In this document: positions 1 through 10,400 of the stretch, piece by piece | Layout: the number at the start of each line of letters is the position of its first letter | Numbering within the stretch: the stretch's first letter is position 1 | Source: Methylotenera_A sp031417915 | GTDB taxonomy: Bacteria > Pseudomonadota > Gammaproteobacteria > Burkholderiales > Methylophilaceae | Direction: 5' to 3' | Assembly: GCA_031417915.1 (NCBI GenBank) | Contig: JANOWN010000039.1 | Span: 37,268 to 101,267, forward strand | Length of the DNA stretch: 64,000 nucleotides | Made by a program: the position numbers and the translations under genes | The notes under the pieces: generated by a model | What the model was told of the DNA's origin: nothing | What the model saw: only the letters and a program-made list of their open reading frames with translations | Databases searched by the model: none

Positions 1-579
1 AATCGGGGTTTTTAGCTCAGTCATCACGTATAAATTGCGCGCAATTGCTTCCGACTGACCGCGCTCTTCCGCACCGATACCAGGATATGCACCTGGCGTA
101 TCAATTAAGGTGATAATCGGCAATCCAAACTTTTCTGCAAGCCTAAATAAACGCAAAGCTTTTCGGTAACCTTCAGGTCTCGGCATGCCAAAATTTCGAT
201 ATTGACGCTCCTTCACATCACGTCCTTTTTGATGACCAATCACCATGACGGGAATGCCCTCAAAACGGCCAATGCCACCCACAATGGCAGGATCATCCGC
301 ATATGCGCGGTCGCCATGCAGCTCTTCAAAATCGGTAAATAATGCAGCGATGTAATCCAGCGTGTAAGGCCGTTGCGGATGGCGTGCCACCTGTGAAATC
401 TGCCATGCGCTTAGGTTGTTATAAGTATCTTCGAGCATTTTCTTATTCTTTTTCTGTAACTGCTCAAGTTCTTTGGAAATATCTAAATCGTCATGGTCAT
501 CATGCGACACCTGGAGCGCGTCGATACGGTTTTCCAGATCAGCAATGCCCTGCTCAAAATCTAAATAACTAACTTTCAT
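1..579 (-). CDS. accA: Acetyl-CoA carboxylase carboxyltransferase alpha subunit, 3' end beyond window
   Basis: AccA pairs with AccD to form the carboxyltransferase of acetyl-CoA carboxylase, which passes the carboxyl group from biotin-BCCP to acetyl-CoA to make malonyl-CoA, in the cytoplasm. The reading frame starts at the ATG complementary to 577-579 (MKVSYLDFEQGIADLENRI) and stays open to base 1, so only the first 193 of the usual ~320 residues are present. The N-terminal helical part (residues 1-60), the segment RPYTLDYI and the crotonase-like motif DTPGAYPGIGAEERGQ are typical of the family. It lies 42 bp downstream of dnaE on the same strand; the dnaE-accA order is also found in E. coli. 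No promoter is visible in that gap, so cotranscription is likely. Confidence 0.95.
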   Translation of the reverse strand, partial: MKVSYLDFEQGIADLENRIDALQVSHDDHDDLDISKELEQLQKKNKKMLEDTYNNLSAWQISQVARHPQRPYTLDYIAALFTDFEELHGDRAYADDPAIVGGIGRFEGIPVMVIGHQKGRDVKERQYRNFGMPRPEGYRKALRLFRLAEKFGLPIITLIDTPGAYPGIGAEERGQSEAIARNLYVMTELKTPI

Positions 580-621
580 TTCTGGCTTTCATATTGTGTA
601 GTGCGCAAAATACAAACTGCG

Positions 622-3600
622 CTAATTATAAAGGATTTTTACGTTATCAACAGATAACCAAGCATGTAGATTTTGTAATAACTCGTCTTGAAGCTCTACT
701 CGCCACGCCTCGCCCAGCATTAAACTGGCTTGACCTTGGCTATTATGATATTCAATTTTTACTGGGCACAGTTTTTTGTCTGAATCGGCGGTTTTTTTAC
801 AATAAGGGCTCAAAATTGTCGTGAGTTTTGCTGCGTCCGATTGCCCATTGCATGATATTTTCAGCATGCTGGCAAAATGACTGCGCGCGCTGGCTAAATT
901 GAATATTTTGCGCGCCGTCACGCGAATTCCGCCAGAAAAATCATCGTTGCTGACGCGGCCCTCAATCACCAACAATTGGTCTTCTTTTATCAAACTGGCA
1001 TATTGATTTAACATTTCGCTGCCCACCACCACATCTACTCTGGCAACCGCGTCATCCAGCGTCACAATCGCCATTTTGCCGCGCTGTGTCATGCGAATGC
1101 GCACGCCAGTTACCACGCCTGCGATTAGTTTTGGCTGCTCTTGCGGTGCCAAATCGGCCAATGTACCGCGCACAAATTGGCTGATGTCTTCTTTGGCGTT
1201 TAAAAAAGGATGTCCGCTTAAATAAAAGCCAAGCGCAGCTTTTTCTTCAATTAATGCCTGCTCGGGCGACCAAGCTGGCAGATTCGGCAACTCATGTTTA
1301 GTCTCCGCTACACCTCCAAACAAACTATCTTGCCCAGCGTGGCTATTATTTTGCTCGGCCGCTACAACCGCCATACCAACGCCCGCTAACAATGCAGCGC
1401 GATTTGGCTCAATCTTATCAAACGCACCAACACGAACCAACGATTCAATCACACGACGATTCACCTTGCGCAAATCTAAACGATTACAAAAATCAAACAA
1501 ATCTTTAAACGGCCCGCCTTGTTCGCGCGCAGCTAAAATCACCTCAATAGCCGCTAATCCTGTGCCTTTTACCGCGCCCAAACCATACAAAATTTGTCCA
1601 TAGTTGACAGGCTCAAAGCGATAACCACTTTGGTTAATATCGGGCGGCAACACTTCTACTTTATTCGGCGCGCAATCATCAAAAAACAGATGAATATTGT
1701 CGGTATTATTCATATCCGCCGACATGGTGGACGCCAAAAATGCAGCAGGATAATGCGTTTTTAAGTAAGCAGTTTGATAGGCCACCAGCGCATAGGCCGC
1801 TGCGTGCGACTTGTTAAAACCATAACCCGCAAATTTTTCTAACAAGTCAAAAAGCTCATTGGCTTGACGTTCGTTTAAGCCATTTTTACTGGCACCTTCG
1901 GTAAAAATCGCGCGCTGCGCCACCATTTCTTCAGGTTTCTTTTTGCCCATAGCACGACGTAGCAAATCTGCGCCTCCTAGGCTATAGCCCGCCACCACCT
2001 GTGCGATTTGCATCACCTGCTCTTGATAGACCGCAATGCCGTAGGTTTCTTTTAAAATACTTTCAGTCGCTGGATGCGGATATTCAACACGTTGTTTACC
2101 ATGTTTGCGTCGGCAATAATCTGGGATCAAATCCATCGGGCCAGGGCGATATAAAGCCACTAAGGCAATAATATCTTCAAAGCAATCAGGCAATGCCTGC
2201 TTAAGCATGTCTTTCATGCCGCGTGACTCTAGCTGGAACACTGCCGTGGTGTTAGCCGTTTTTAATAATTTATAAGTCGCCTTATCATCCAAAGGTATGT
2301 TCTGGAAGCTAAGCGGAGTGAGGCTCTCAGGCGTTCCGCCTACATCCGCGGCACGCTGTTTATTGGCATTTTCTAAAGCCAGTTCTAAAATCGTCAATGT
2401 ACGCAAGCCCAAAAAGTCAAACTTCACAAGGCCAACCGCTTCCACGTCGTCTTTGTCGTATTGGCTGACCAAACTGCCACCGTCGGCTTGGCAATAAATC
2501 GGTGCAAAGTCAGAAATCTTACTCGGTGAAATCAGCACGCCGCCCGCGTGCATGCCCACATTGCGCACCAAACCTTCCAGCCGTAAAGCCAGCTCCAGCA
2601 ATTGTGCCACCTCTTCTTCAGACTCTCGCCGCCCTTGTAGTTGCGGCTCTTTTTCCAGCGCCGCTTCTAGTGTAATGCCAAGCTCCAACGGAATTAATTT
2701 AGCGATGCCATCAACAAAATTAAACGGTAAATCGAGCACGCGACCAACATCGCGAATCACCGCTTTGGCCGCCATGGTACCGAAGGTCGCGATTTGTGAA
2801 ACTGCATCTAAGCCATACTTTTGCTTGACGTAATCGATGACGCGATCGCGACCATCCATGCAAAAATCGATGTCGAAATCGGGCATAGAAACACGATCGG
2901 GGTTTAAAAAACGCTCAAAAAGTAAGTTGTAGGCAAGCGGGTCGAGGTCAGTAATATTTAAGCTGTAAGCCACCAGCGAACCAGCACCAGAACCGCGCCC
3001 AGGGCCGACTGGCACGCCGTTATTTTTGGCCCAATTGATAAAATCGGCCACGATTAAAAAGTAACCCGCAAAACCCATTCGATTGATCATTTTGCATTCA
3101 AAAGCCAACCTTTCTGCGTATTCTGGGCGTTTCTCCTCGCGCAATTTTTCATCCGCATAAAGCACCTGTAAGCGCGCCTCTAAACCAATCTCAGACTGTT
3201 GCGTGAGGTAAATGTCGAGGCTTTCGCCGTTGGGTGTGGGAAAGTTGGGCAAATAATTTTTGCCCAGTTCAATCGTCAAATTGCAGCGCTTAGCAATTTC
3301 CACCGTATTGGCGAGCGCTTCGGGTATATCCGCAAATAATGCGCACATTTGCGCTTGCGATTTGAAATATTGCTCGGGCGTAAAGTTTTTTGGGCGCCGC
3401 GAATCCGCCAACATATAACCTTCGGAAATACAGGTGCGTGCTTCGTGCGCTTTAAAATCGTCGGGCGAAATAAATTGGATTGGGTGCGTCGCGACAACTG
3501 GCAAATCGTGTTGACTGGCGAGATTTAACACATTGTGAATTAAGGTTTCTTGCGCAGAATGATGTGCAACGTTTTCTGGCGCCGTACGTTGAATTTCGAG

Positions 3601-4140
3601 ATAAAATCTATTTGGAAACAGCGCAGACCATGTATTTGCGAGTGCGTCAGCAGCCTCATGGTTATTGGCTTGCAGGGCAGTGCCAATATCGCTTTGCGCA
3701 TTGCCAGAAAGTAAAATTAAGCCTGTCGTGTCTTTGCCATCTAGGTCACTCAACCATTCCTGATTAATTTCGGCACGACCGCGATATTGATTTTCAAGAT
3801 ACGCGCGGCTTAGCAACTGACAAAGTTTGAGATAACCTGCGTTAGTTTGCACCAACAACAAAATGCGAAATGCTTGATCGCGATTTTTGTTATTTTCCAA
3901 CCATAACTCGCAGCCAATAACAGGCTTGACGCCTTTGTCGCGAGCGGCTTTGTAAAACTTAATAGCGCCAAATAAATTACTTAAATCTGTGAGCGCCACG
4001 GCTGGCATGGCGTCTTTGCTGGCTGTGGCGATATAATCATCAATCCGCACTATGCCGTCCACAATCGAAAACTCGCTATGGCAGCGCAAATGCACGAATT
4101 GTGGATTTAAATTTTCTGAGTTTTGAGGCGCTTCTTGCAT
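622..4140 (-). CDS. dnaE: DNA polymerase III alpha subunit
   Basis: Catalytic subunit of the replicative polymerase, 1172 residues, the normal length for the family. The PHP domain comes first (LRCHSEFSIVDG, residues 18-29). The PolC-type palm follows: the nucleotide-binding GPGRGSGAGSLVAY lies at about 379-392, the first two catalytic aspartates are D423 and D425 in PDFDIDF, and the third is D575 in KFDFLGLR. A C-terminal OB fold is seen near residue 1015 (AGVVTGVRIRMTQRGK). The ATG at 4138-4140 is the chosen start because the PHP motif follows immediately. accA is downstream on the same strand. The frame is intact and shows no oddity. Confidence 0.98.
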   Translation of the reverse strand: MQEAPQNSENLNPQFVHLRCHSEFSIVDGIVRIDDYIATASKDAMPAVALTDLSNLFGAIKFYKAARDKGVKPVIGCELWLENNKNRDQAFRILLLVQTNAGYLKLCQLLSRAYLENQYRGRAEINQEWLSDLDGKDTTGLILLSGNAQSDIGTALQANNHEAADALANTWSALFPNRFYLEIQRTAPENVAHHSAQETLIHNVLNLASQHDLPVVATHPIQFISPDDFKAHEARTCISEGYMLADSRRPKNFTPEQYFKSQAQMCALFADIPEALANTVEIAKRCNLTIELGKNYLPNFPTPNGESLDIYLTQQSEIGLEARLQVLYADEKLREEKRPEYAERLAFECKMINRMGFAGYFLIVADFINWAKNNGVPVGPGRGSGAGSLVAYSLNITDLDPLAYNLLFERFLNPDRVSMPDFDIDFCMDGRDRVIDYVKQKYGLDAVSQIATFGTMAAKAVIRDVGRVLDLPFNFVDGIAKLIPLELGITLEAALEKEPQLQGRRESEEEVAQLLELALRLEGLVRNVGMHAGGVLISPSKISDFAPIYCQADGGSLVSQYDKDDVEAVGLVKFDFLGLRTLTILELALENANKQRAADVGGTPESLTPLSFQNIPLDDKATYKLLKTANTTAVFQLESRGMKDMLKQALPDCFEDIIALVALYRPGPMDLIPDYCRRKHGKQRVEYPHPATESILKETYGIAVYQEQVMQIAQVVAGYSLGGADLLRRAMGKKKPEEMVAQRAIFTEGASKNGLNERQANELFDLLEKFAGYGFNKSHAAAYALVAYQTAYLKTHYPAAFLASTMSADMNNTDNIHLFFDDCAPNKVEVLPPDINQSGYRFEPVNYGQILYGLGAVKGTGLAAIEVILAAREQGGPFKDLFDFCNRLDLRKVNRRVIESLVRVGAFDKIEPNRAALLAGVGMAVVAAEQNNSHAGQDSLFGGVAETKHELPNLPAWSPEQALIEEKAALGFYLSGHPFLNAKEDISQFVRGTLADLAPQEQPKLIAGVVTGVRIRMTQRGKMAIVTLDDAVARVDVVVGSEMLNQYASLIKEDQLLVIEGRVSNDDFSGGIRVTARKIFNLASARSHFASMLKISCNGQSDAAKLTTILSPYCKKTADSDKKLCPVKIEYHNSQGQASLMLGEAWRVELQDELLQNLHAWLSVDNVKILYN

Positions 4141-4204
4141 GCGCTTATTTTACAGCATGCAAAAAAAATGGCGCTCATTTTTAACGGTTTTTTGTAAACG
4201 AATT

Positions 4205-4534
4205 TTATAAAACTGTGTAGAGCATGACAAACCCAGAAATCACCATGCCAGTGAGCGCCAGCAGGAATAAAGTATCGGCTAGTTTTTCTAGATTAACTGC
4301 CAGCACTCCTTGCTTAGTACGCAGAGCGAAGAAAATAATGTAGGTGCACAACAAAAAAAGAAATGCTGACGTAACGAGTAAATCATCTGCTGATGTAGCA
4401 CGCACCGCATTGTTGCCCATGGTGTGAAACAGTGTCACTCCAGTGACGCAAAGACCCGCGAGCGTGGCTGACAGTGTGAGAATATGAAGCAGCTCATCCC
4501 TTAGCCAGACGCCCTTGCGTGGTACTTGATTCAT
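4205..4534 (-). CDS. Small three-helix membrane protein of unknown function
   Basis: A 109-residue protein with three hydrophobic stretches, approximately residues 13-33 (LLHILTLSATLAGLCVTGV), 53-70 and 86-108, separated by short polar loops, which predicts an inner-membrane protein. No enzymatic motif is visible. It begins at the ATG complementary to 4532-4534, without a strong ribosome binding site. It lies upstream of dnaE on the same strand with 64 bp between, and downstream of two small exported proteins. I do not recognise the family. Confidence 0.7.
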   Translation of the reverse strand: MNQVPRKGVWLRDELLHILTLSATLAGLCVTGVTLFHTMGNNAVRATSADDLLVTSAFLFLLCTYIIFFALRTKQGVLAVNLEKLADTLFLLALTGMVISGFVMLYTVL

Positions 4535-4571
4535 TATATTGACAGCCTAATCAACGATTAATATATTTAAA

Positions 4572-4605
4572 AAGCGTTGCCCAGTGAGGAGTCTGGACAC
4601 CGCTT
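4572..4605 (-). terminator. Imperfect hairpin, possible terminator of the exported small-protein genes
   Basis: On the minus strand the arms AAGCGG/TGTCCAG and CTGGG/CAACGCTT pair with mismatches and are followed by a T-rich tract (TTTTTAAATATAT). It lies just 3' of the small exported protein at 4624-4833, where a terminator is expected. The stem is interrupted, so strength is uncertain. Confidence 0.4.
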
Positions 4606-4623
4606 CTTTTAAACAGCCGCTAA

Positions 4624-4833
4624 TTATTTAGCTGCTGCTGCAGGGGCGTGCTCGGCTTTATCAGCTTTGTGAGATTTATGTGCTTTGTGCGTGTGTTTTT
4701 GTTTCATTGGCGCTGCATTTGCAGTTGGTGCTTTAACTGCGTCTGCGGTTGAAGCTGGTTCTGCCGCGAAAGCGCTAGCACCTAAAGTTGCTGCAAAAAC
4801 ACCTGCTAATAATGCTGATAATAGTTTGTTCAT
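4624..4833 (-). CDS. Small exported Ala/His/Lys-rich protein, Asr-like
   Basis: A 69-residue precursor with a clear Sec signal peptide (MNKLLSALLAGVFAATLGASAFA, likely cut after AFA). The mature part is about 46 residues, rich in Ala, Lys and His (KQKHTHKAHKSHKADKAEH). Composition and layout resemble the enterobacterial acid-shock protein Asr, a basic periplasmic protein; the match is compositional, so homology is not proven. The histidine cluster could also bind metal. A strong ribosome binding site (AAGGAAC) precedes the ATG at 4831-4833. A paralogue with nearly the same signal peptide lies 51 bp upstream, and a divergent two-component system follows that. Confidence 0.7.
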   Translation of the reverse strand: MNKLLSALLAGVFAATLGASAFAAEPASTADAVKAPTANAAPMKQKHTHKAHKSHKADKAEHAPAAAAK

Positions 4834-4884
4834 GATTTGTTCCTTTAATAAAAAATAAAATGATTAAAACGATTTACGTTGAGC

Positions 4885-5136
4885 TTACTTAAGTTTTGAG
4901 TTTGTTGTTTTAGCACTTGGTGAAAATAATTTCTTAATAGAAGCTTTGATGCCTGTATCTTTCTTAGCGGCAACTTTAGTAGGCGCCACTTTGCTGGCAA
5001 CTGCCTTGTTTGCTTCCACCTTGGCTGATGAAGCCGTTGGCGTTGCGACTGGCTTTGCTACATCTGCTGCAAAAACACTTGCACTTAAACTAGCTGCAAA
5101 TACTCCTGCGACTAACACTGATAAAAATTTATTCAT
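4885..5136 (-). CDS. Small exported Ala/Lys/Val-rich protein, paralogue of 4624-4833
   Basis: An 83-residue precursor. Its signal peptide (MNKFLSVLVAGVFAASLSASVFA) is almost identical to that of the neighbour at 4624-4833, which indicates a tandem duplication. The mature part is Lys/Ala/Val-rich (VEANKAVASKVAPTKVAAKK) and ends in a short basic segment, but lacks the histidine cluster of its paralogue. An AGGAG ribosome binding site lies 6-7 bases before the ATG. It is divergent from the response regulator at 5288. Function is unknown; an acid or envelope stress role is only a guess from Asr-like composition. Confidence 0.7.
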   Translation of the reverse strand: MNKFLSVLVAGVFAASLSASVFAADVAKPVATPTASSAKVEANKAVASKVAPTKVAAKKDTGIKASIKKLFSPSAKTTNSKLK

Positions 5137-5250
5137 GCTTACTTCTCCTAATCCATATAAAATTAACTTTGTTCAACTTGCTGACAACTCTGGTTCACAT
5201 CTCGGTAAGCTCGTAATTGCTGCCCGTGAAACAAACTATACGCAGTCAAA

Positions 5251-5276
5251 CTTACGGCAACCTTACAACTCTTAAT
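5251..5276 (+). promoter_or_regulatory. Direct repeats, possible response-regulator box
   Basis: Three related hexamer-like repeats, CTTAC at 5251 and 5262 and CTTAAT at 5271, precede the response regulator start at 5288. The 11-bp phase of the first two resembles sites of OmpR/PmrA/QseB-type regulators, which bind head-to-tail repeats one helical turn apart. Autoregulation, with control of the divergent small exported genes, is an inference. Confidence 0.3.
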
Positions 5277-5287
5277 TTTTTAAAAAC

Positions 5288-5962
5288 ATGCGCATATTTA
5301 TTGTAGAAGATGATTTAGTACTGGCCGACGGCTTAAAAAACTCGTTGATACAATCGGGCTATGCGGTGGATTTAGTGAATAACGGCGCGGATGCCGACGG
5401 CGTTTTGGCGTACCAGACTTTTGATTTGGTTGTATTAGATTTAGGCTTGCCAAAACTTAGCGGCTTTGAGATGCTAAAGCGCCTGCGCGCCCGTGGCAGC
5501 AAGACGCCTGTATTAATTTTAACCGCGAATGACGAAGTAGATAATCGTGTAAAAGGTCTGGATTTAGGCGCAGATGACTATTTAAGCAAACCTTTTAACT
5601 TGGCTGAACTCGAAGCCAGAGTACGCGCGCTGATTCGACGCGGTCAAGCGGGCGGAAGCGCGATGATTAGTGTGGGTAAGCTGCAATTAGATACGGCAAA
5701 TCGTGCTGCAAGCTACAATAACGCGAGTTTAAACTTATCTGCGCGCGAACTGGCGGTGCTGGAAATTTTGATGCTAAAGGCTGGGAAAGTGGTGAACAAA
5801 GAACAAATGTTAGAAAAACTCTGCAACTTTGACGAAGACATCAGCGATAATGCGCTAGAAGTGTATTTGCACCGGCTACGCAAAAAACTTGATCATTCCG
5901 ACACCAACATCCGCACCATTCGTGGCTTAGGCTATATGCTAGAAACGAAACCACTTGTTTAG
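5288..5962 (+). CDS. OmpR-family response regulator (QseB/PmrA-like)
   Basis: A 224-residue two-component transcription factor. The receiver domain covers about residues 1-118, with acidic pocket E7-D8-D9, phosphoacceptor D51 (VVLDLGLP) and K101 in YLSKPF. The C-terminal winged-helix DNA-binding domain spans about 125-222 and ends in HRLRKKLDHSDTNIRTIRG. Sequence style is that of the QseB/PmrA/TctD group. It overlaps the sensor kinase gene by 8 bp, so the two are translationally coupled. Divergent small exported protein genes upstream are plausible targets. Confidence 0.93.
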   Translation: MRIFIVEDDLVLADGLKNSLIQSGYAVDLVNNGADADGVLAYQTFDLVVLDLGLPKLSGFEMLKRLRARGSKTPVLILTANDEVDNRVKGLDLGADDYLSKPFNLAELEARVRALIRRGQAGGSAMISVGKLQLDTANRAASYNNASLNLSARELAVLEILMLKAGKVVNKEQMLEKLCNFDEDISDNALEVYLHRLRKKLDHSDTNIRTIRGLGYMLETKPLV

Positions 5963-7364
5963 TTTTCAACGCCTACTGCACCCAACGTCATTAAAATATC
6001 AACTATTTGGTTGGTTGTTGATGTTACTTTTGCCGCTTATTTTAATTTCGGCAGTCACGAGTTATTGGCTTGCGAACAAATACATCAATCAAACTTACGA
6101 CAAAGCATTATACCGTACAGCGCTGGCATTGGCTGATCAAGTCAGCTTAGAAGAATTGGGCGTGCAAGTCACTTTGCCGCAAGTCGCCAAAGATTTGTTG
6201 GAATTTGACGAAGAAGATGACGTTTATTTTCGTATCATCGACCCGACTGGCGATTTGATTAGCACGCATACTGATTTGCCATTACCCAAAACTTATCCAA
6301 AAGGTGATAAATTTCTTTATTACGAAACTTGGCTACATTCTGAAAAACTGCGTGTAGTTGCTTACGCCTTGCCAACTATCGCTGGATTTGCACCTACTGA
6401 CAATAACAATGTGTATGTCATGGTGGGCGAAACGCTTAAAAAGCGCACACTGATGGCGAATGAAATTATATTAAGCATGCTGTTACCACAACTATTAATT
6501 ATATGTTTAGTAAGTGCATTATTGTTTTTTGGCATCAAGCGCGGGCTGCTACCTTTAGACAAACTAAAAAATGATTTAAGTCAACGCAGTAGCAACGATT
6601 TAAGCCCAGTTGACAATACTAAAGCGCTAACCGAATTACAGCCTTTGTTAAGCGCTTTTAATGCTTTGTTAGCGCGCGTGAGTAACACCATGGCTAAGCA
6701 ACAACGCTTCGTTAGTGATGCCGCACATCAACTAAAAACACCGTTGGCTGGCCTTAAAACTCAGGCAGAGCTTGCCTTGCGTGAAACAGATATAGCTAAG
6801 ACAAAACACGCGCTAGGGCAAATTAATCAAGCCAGCGGAAATTTATCACATTTAGTTAATCAGTTGTTAAGCTTGACCAAAGCAGAACCAGAAGCTGTAG
6901 CAGCTGTTGTGTTTGAAACCGTTGATTTGTACTTGTTAGCGCAAGAAGTGTGTAAAAGCTGGGTTGCGGAAGCCTTGAAAAAAGATATTGATTTGGGTTT
7001 TGAATGCGCGCTAAAAATCGCACCCGTACATGGCAATGCCTCACTGCTACGTGAGTTAATGAGCAATTTAATCAGCAATGCGGTGCGCTATACGCCCACC
7101 AGCGGCAGCGTGACAGTTGGCATTAAAAAAGAAAATCTCAACTTTATTTTTTATGTGCAAGATAATGGTATTGGCATTTTTCCTGAAGACCAAACGCGCA
7201 TATTTGAACGTTTTTATCGTGTACTCGGCACGCAACAAGAAGGTTGCGGTTTGGGGCTAGCCATCGTACAAGAAATCGCCGAGCGCCATCATGCAAGTAT
7301 TACTTTTCGAAGCGATGGCGAAGGAAAAGGAAGTTTGTTTTCGGTGGTTTTTTCGGGTAATTAG
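5955..7364 (+). CDS. Sensor histidine kinase (QseC-like), TTG start
   Basis: A 469-residue inner-membrane kinase and partner of the upstream regulator. Two membrane segments (about residues 18-38 and 175-193) flank a periplasmic domain of about 135 residues, like the two-component sensor kinase N-terminal domain of QseC. After a HAMP-like linker, the H box RFVSDAAHQLKTPLAG holds phosphoacceptor H258. The ATPase domain shows the N box (LMSNLISNAVRYTP), G1 (DNGIGI), F box (FERFYR) and G2 (GCGLGLAIV). The frame opens at a TTG (5955-5957) inside the end of the regulator gene; the next ATG falls within the first membrane helix, so TTG is preferred. Confidence 0.92.
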   Translation: MFSFQRLLHPTSLKYQLFGWLLMLLLPLILISAVTSYWLANKYINQTYDKALYRTALALADQVSLEELGVQVTLPQVAKDLLEFDEEDDVYFRIIDPTGDLISTHTDLPLPKTYPKGDKFLYYETWLHSEKLRVVAYALPTIAGFAPTDNNNVYVMVGETLKKRTLMANEIILSMLLPQLLIICLVSALLFFGIKRGLLPLDKLKNDLSQRSSNDLSPVDNTKALTELQPLLSAFNALLARVSNTMAKQQRFVSDAAHQLKTPLAGLKTQAELALRETDIAKTKHALGQINQASGNLSHLVNQLLSLTKAEPEAVAAVVFETVDLYLLAQEVCKSWVAEALKKDIDLGFECALKIAPVHGNASLLRELMSNLISNAVRYTPTSGSVTVGIKKENLNFIFYVQDNGIGIFPEDQTRIFERFYRVLGTQQEGCGLGLAIVQEIAERHHASITFRSDGEGKGSLFSVVFSGN

Positions 7365-7405
7365 CTAAATTAATTACTGCTTAGTGCTGAAAAAGCATTC
7401 AAAAA

Positions 7406-7446
7406 CATGCTCTGCAAGCCAATATCCATGCGGGTTTAAGAGCGTT
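7406..7446 (-). repeat. Dispersed palindromic repeat, copy 1
   Basis: Read on the minus strand this is GCTCTTAAACCC, core GCATGGATATTGGC, then TTGCAGAGC, with outer arms GCTCT/AGAGC. It belongs to the seven-copy family described in the findings. It lies between the convergent ends of the kinase gene (7364) and chpA (7472), where it could act as a bidirectional transcription end. Confidence 0.8.
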
Positions 7447-7471
7447 TTCTGGGACTTCTGGAAGCTAATTT

Positions 7472-10400
7472 TTAGTGCAAAATGCGCTTGGAAGCCAACA
7501 ACTCGTTCACTTTACTAATCAATTCATCATCTTGCACGGGCTTACCGAAGAAGGCATCGACGCCGATTTCTTTGGCCAAGTTTTGATGTTTATCTGCCGT
7601 ACGCGAGCTAATCATAATCAGCGGTGTATTAGCCGTGCGCGCATCGTCACGAATGTTCCGCGCCAAGCCGAAACCATCCATACGCGGCATTTCGATGTCG
7701 GTTAAAATTGCATCTGGTGTGGTTTCTTGCAGTAGCTGCATCGCATCCATACCGTCTTTTGCGACTAACACTTCGAAACCTTCGCGCTCTAGCAAGCGTC
7801 CCAGCACTTTACGCATAGTGAGCGAATCATCCACCACCAATATGCGGCGTTTAATCTCAACTTTTGGTGCTTTGGATTTTGTTGCTTTCACTACCACGCT
7901 GCCCACTGCTAATAATTCGCGGTTGGCTAATTGCACTGGGTTAATAATTAATACAATGCTGCCATCGCCCGCCACCGTGGCGCCTACCATACCTGGCACG
8001 CGCGCCAATTGAACGCCAATCGGCTTCATCACAGCTTCTTGGTTGCCAATCACCTCATCCACATGCAAGGCAATATTGTGTGCCGCGCTGCGCAATAACA
8101 ATACCGAAACATAGGCATGGTCTTCAGGTTGATGCTCTTGGTGGTCGAGCAATTTAGATAAATAATGCAGCGGATATTGCTTGTCTGCCCACTTAATTTC
8201 GCCCGCTTTATAGGCGTTGACTAGATCTAGGCGTTTAATTTTTTGTGCCTGCTCAATCATGGCGACTGGTAAGGCGTAAATAGCATCGCCAGAGCGCACC
8301 ACCAATACTTGCGTGACAGAAAGCGTAACGGGCAAATGTACGTTAAAGGCAGAGCCTTTGCCAAATTCACTGTTCAAATCCACACGTCCACCCAAGCCGC
8401 TCACGTCGTTACGCACCACGTCTAAACCCACGCCTCGACCAGAAATTTGCGAGATTTTATCTGCGGTTGAAAATCCTGTTTCAAAAATAATCGACATCAA
8501 CGCCTGTTCGCTAACTTCTGCATTTGCATCTAGCAATTTGTTTTTGATGGCTTTTTCTTTAACGCGCTGCAAGTTAATGCCTGCACCGTCGTCGCTCACC
8601 ACCATCTGAATCTCATCATTTTCTTGACGTACTTTTAGCATAATCGTGCCAGCATCAGGTTTGCCATTGGCTCTGCGCTCAGATGGCGTTTCAATGCCAT
8701 GTGCAACTGCATTACGCAATAGATGTTCTAGCGGTGCTCCCAGTTTATCCAACACACTGCGGTCAATTTCGGTATCTTCGCCAACAATCACTAAATCTAC
8801 CGATTTTTTAAGCTCACGTGCGGTTTGTCGCACAATGCGCTGCATACGCTCAGAAATTTGCTTAAACGGCAACATCCGCGCGCCTAGCAAGCTTTGTTGC
8901 AAATCGCGGTTCATGCGGTTTTGTTGTTGCAAAGCCGCTTCAGATTGATCCAAATTCACAATCAAGCTGTTTTGAATGGTCGCCACGTCATTCACGCTTT
9001 CGGCGATCATGCGTGTTAATTCTTGCAGGCGCGTAAAACGATCAAACTCGAGCGGGTCAAACGTTTCGTTGGTCTCTTGCAAAATACTCATGCGCGATTG
9101 CATTTGCGTTTCAGCTTCAATTTCCAGCTCGCGTAAATAGGCACGCAAACGCGTCACGCTCTCGGTCAAATCGTGAGAAGATTGCTTAAAGCCAGTCAAT
9201 TCTCTATCTAAACGTGAGCGGATAATCGAAATCTCACCCGCATCGTTAATCAGCCTATCCAATGTATCGGCGCGCATACGCAAAAACTGTGCTTTTCTAT
9301 CCGTCGCACGGCCTGCTGGCGCGGCATCTTCCACTTTAATCTGGTCAATCGTTTCATCAGGCGTGTTGCCCATGGTTTCATCGAAGAAAGCGCCAATTTT
9401 ATCGAGATCAACAAACATGTTGTCGAAATCAATCGCTTCATTTTTGCGCTTAAGTGAACGAACCACATGGTCTTCAAGCTCATGCACCGCATCGCCAAGT
9501 GACGATTGACCTGCCATGCGCGCGCTGCCTTTTAAGGTATGTAGCGCGCGCTGTAAGGCGTCTGGATGGTCAGTTTGTTTAGGATTTCCACGCCAAGCAC
9601 GCAACTCTGAGCCAATTTCTGGCAGAATTTCTCGCGCTTCTTCAATAAACATAGTGAGTAATTCTTGATCAACCTGATCAGTCGCAAGCCCAACTTTAGT
9701 GCGATAAGGCTTGCTTTCGGTGATGAGCTTTACTTCCATTTCGGCTGATTCTTCTTCAACCGTATCCGTTGCAAAAGCATCTCTCTCTGCGGCTGTGGAT
9801 TGCATAACAATTTCTTCAGCCACGGCTGCTGGTTCAGTAAACGTGACGGAAATTTCTTTATGCTGTATGGCCAATTGCGTCGCTTGGTTAAGCACTTTAA
9901 TCAATGCAGCGGCTGAACGCGGGTTGCGTTTCTCAGAAATTTTTTGCCACATATTCGCCAACGATTTTACTATGCTGGCGAATAAATCCAAGTGTTGCGA
10001 CGACCAAACCGCATTAATTTCATCCAACCAACGCTCTAAAGCACGGCCTAACTCGCCCATCTGCGTAAATTCGGCTGCTAGCGCATTGCTGGCCAAAGTG
10101 TGCGTAGCATGACGCGCTACTTTTGAGGGGCGCAAGTTACTGTCTGCGACAAGTTTGGCGATATCTTGTTCTAAAATAGTGACATTTTGACCACTTTCAG
10201 TGACAAAAATGTCGTACAACGCGCGACTCATTTTGCGCGTGCCGCCAATCACTACTTGCTCATCTGGTTTTTTAACTTTGGCTTTTGTAGGCACTTCGCC
10301 AGCGTTCGGGAACTCTTCAATACGCGCTACCCACGCAGCTTGATTCACTTCCACTTGGTTATTGGCACGCAATTCTGCCGCCCAGCCTGCAAATGCGGCT

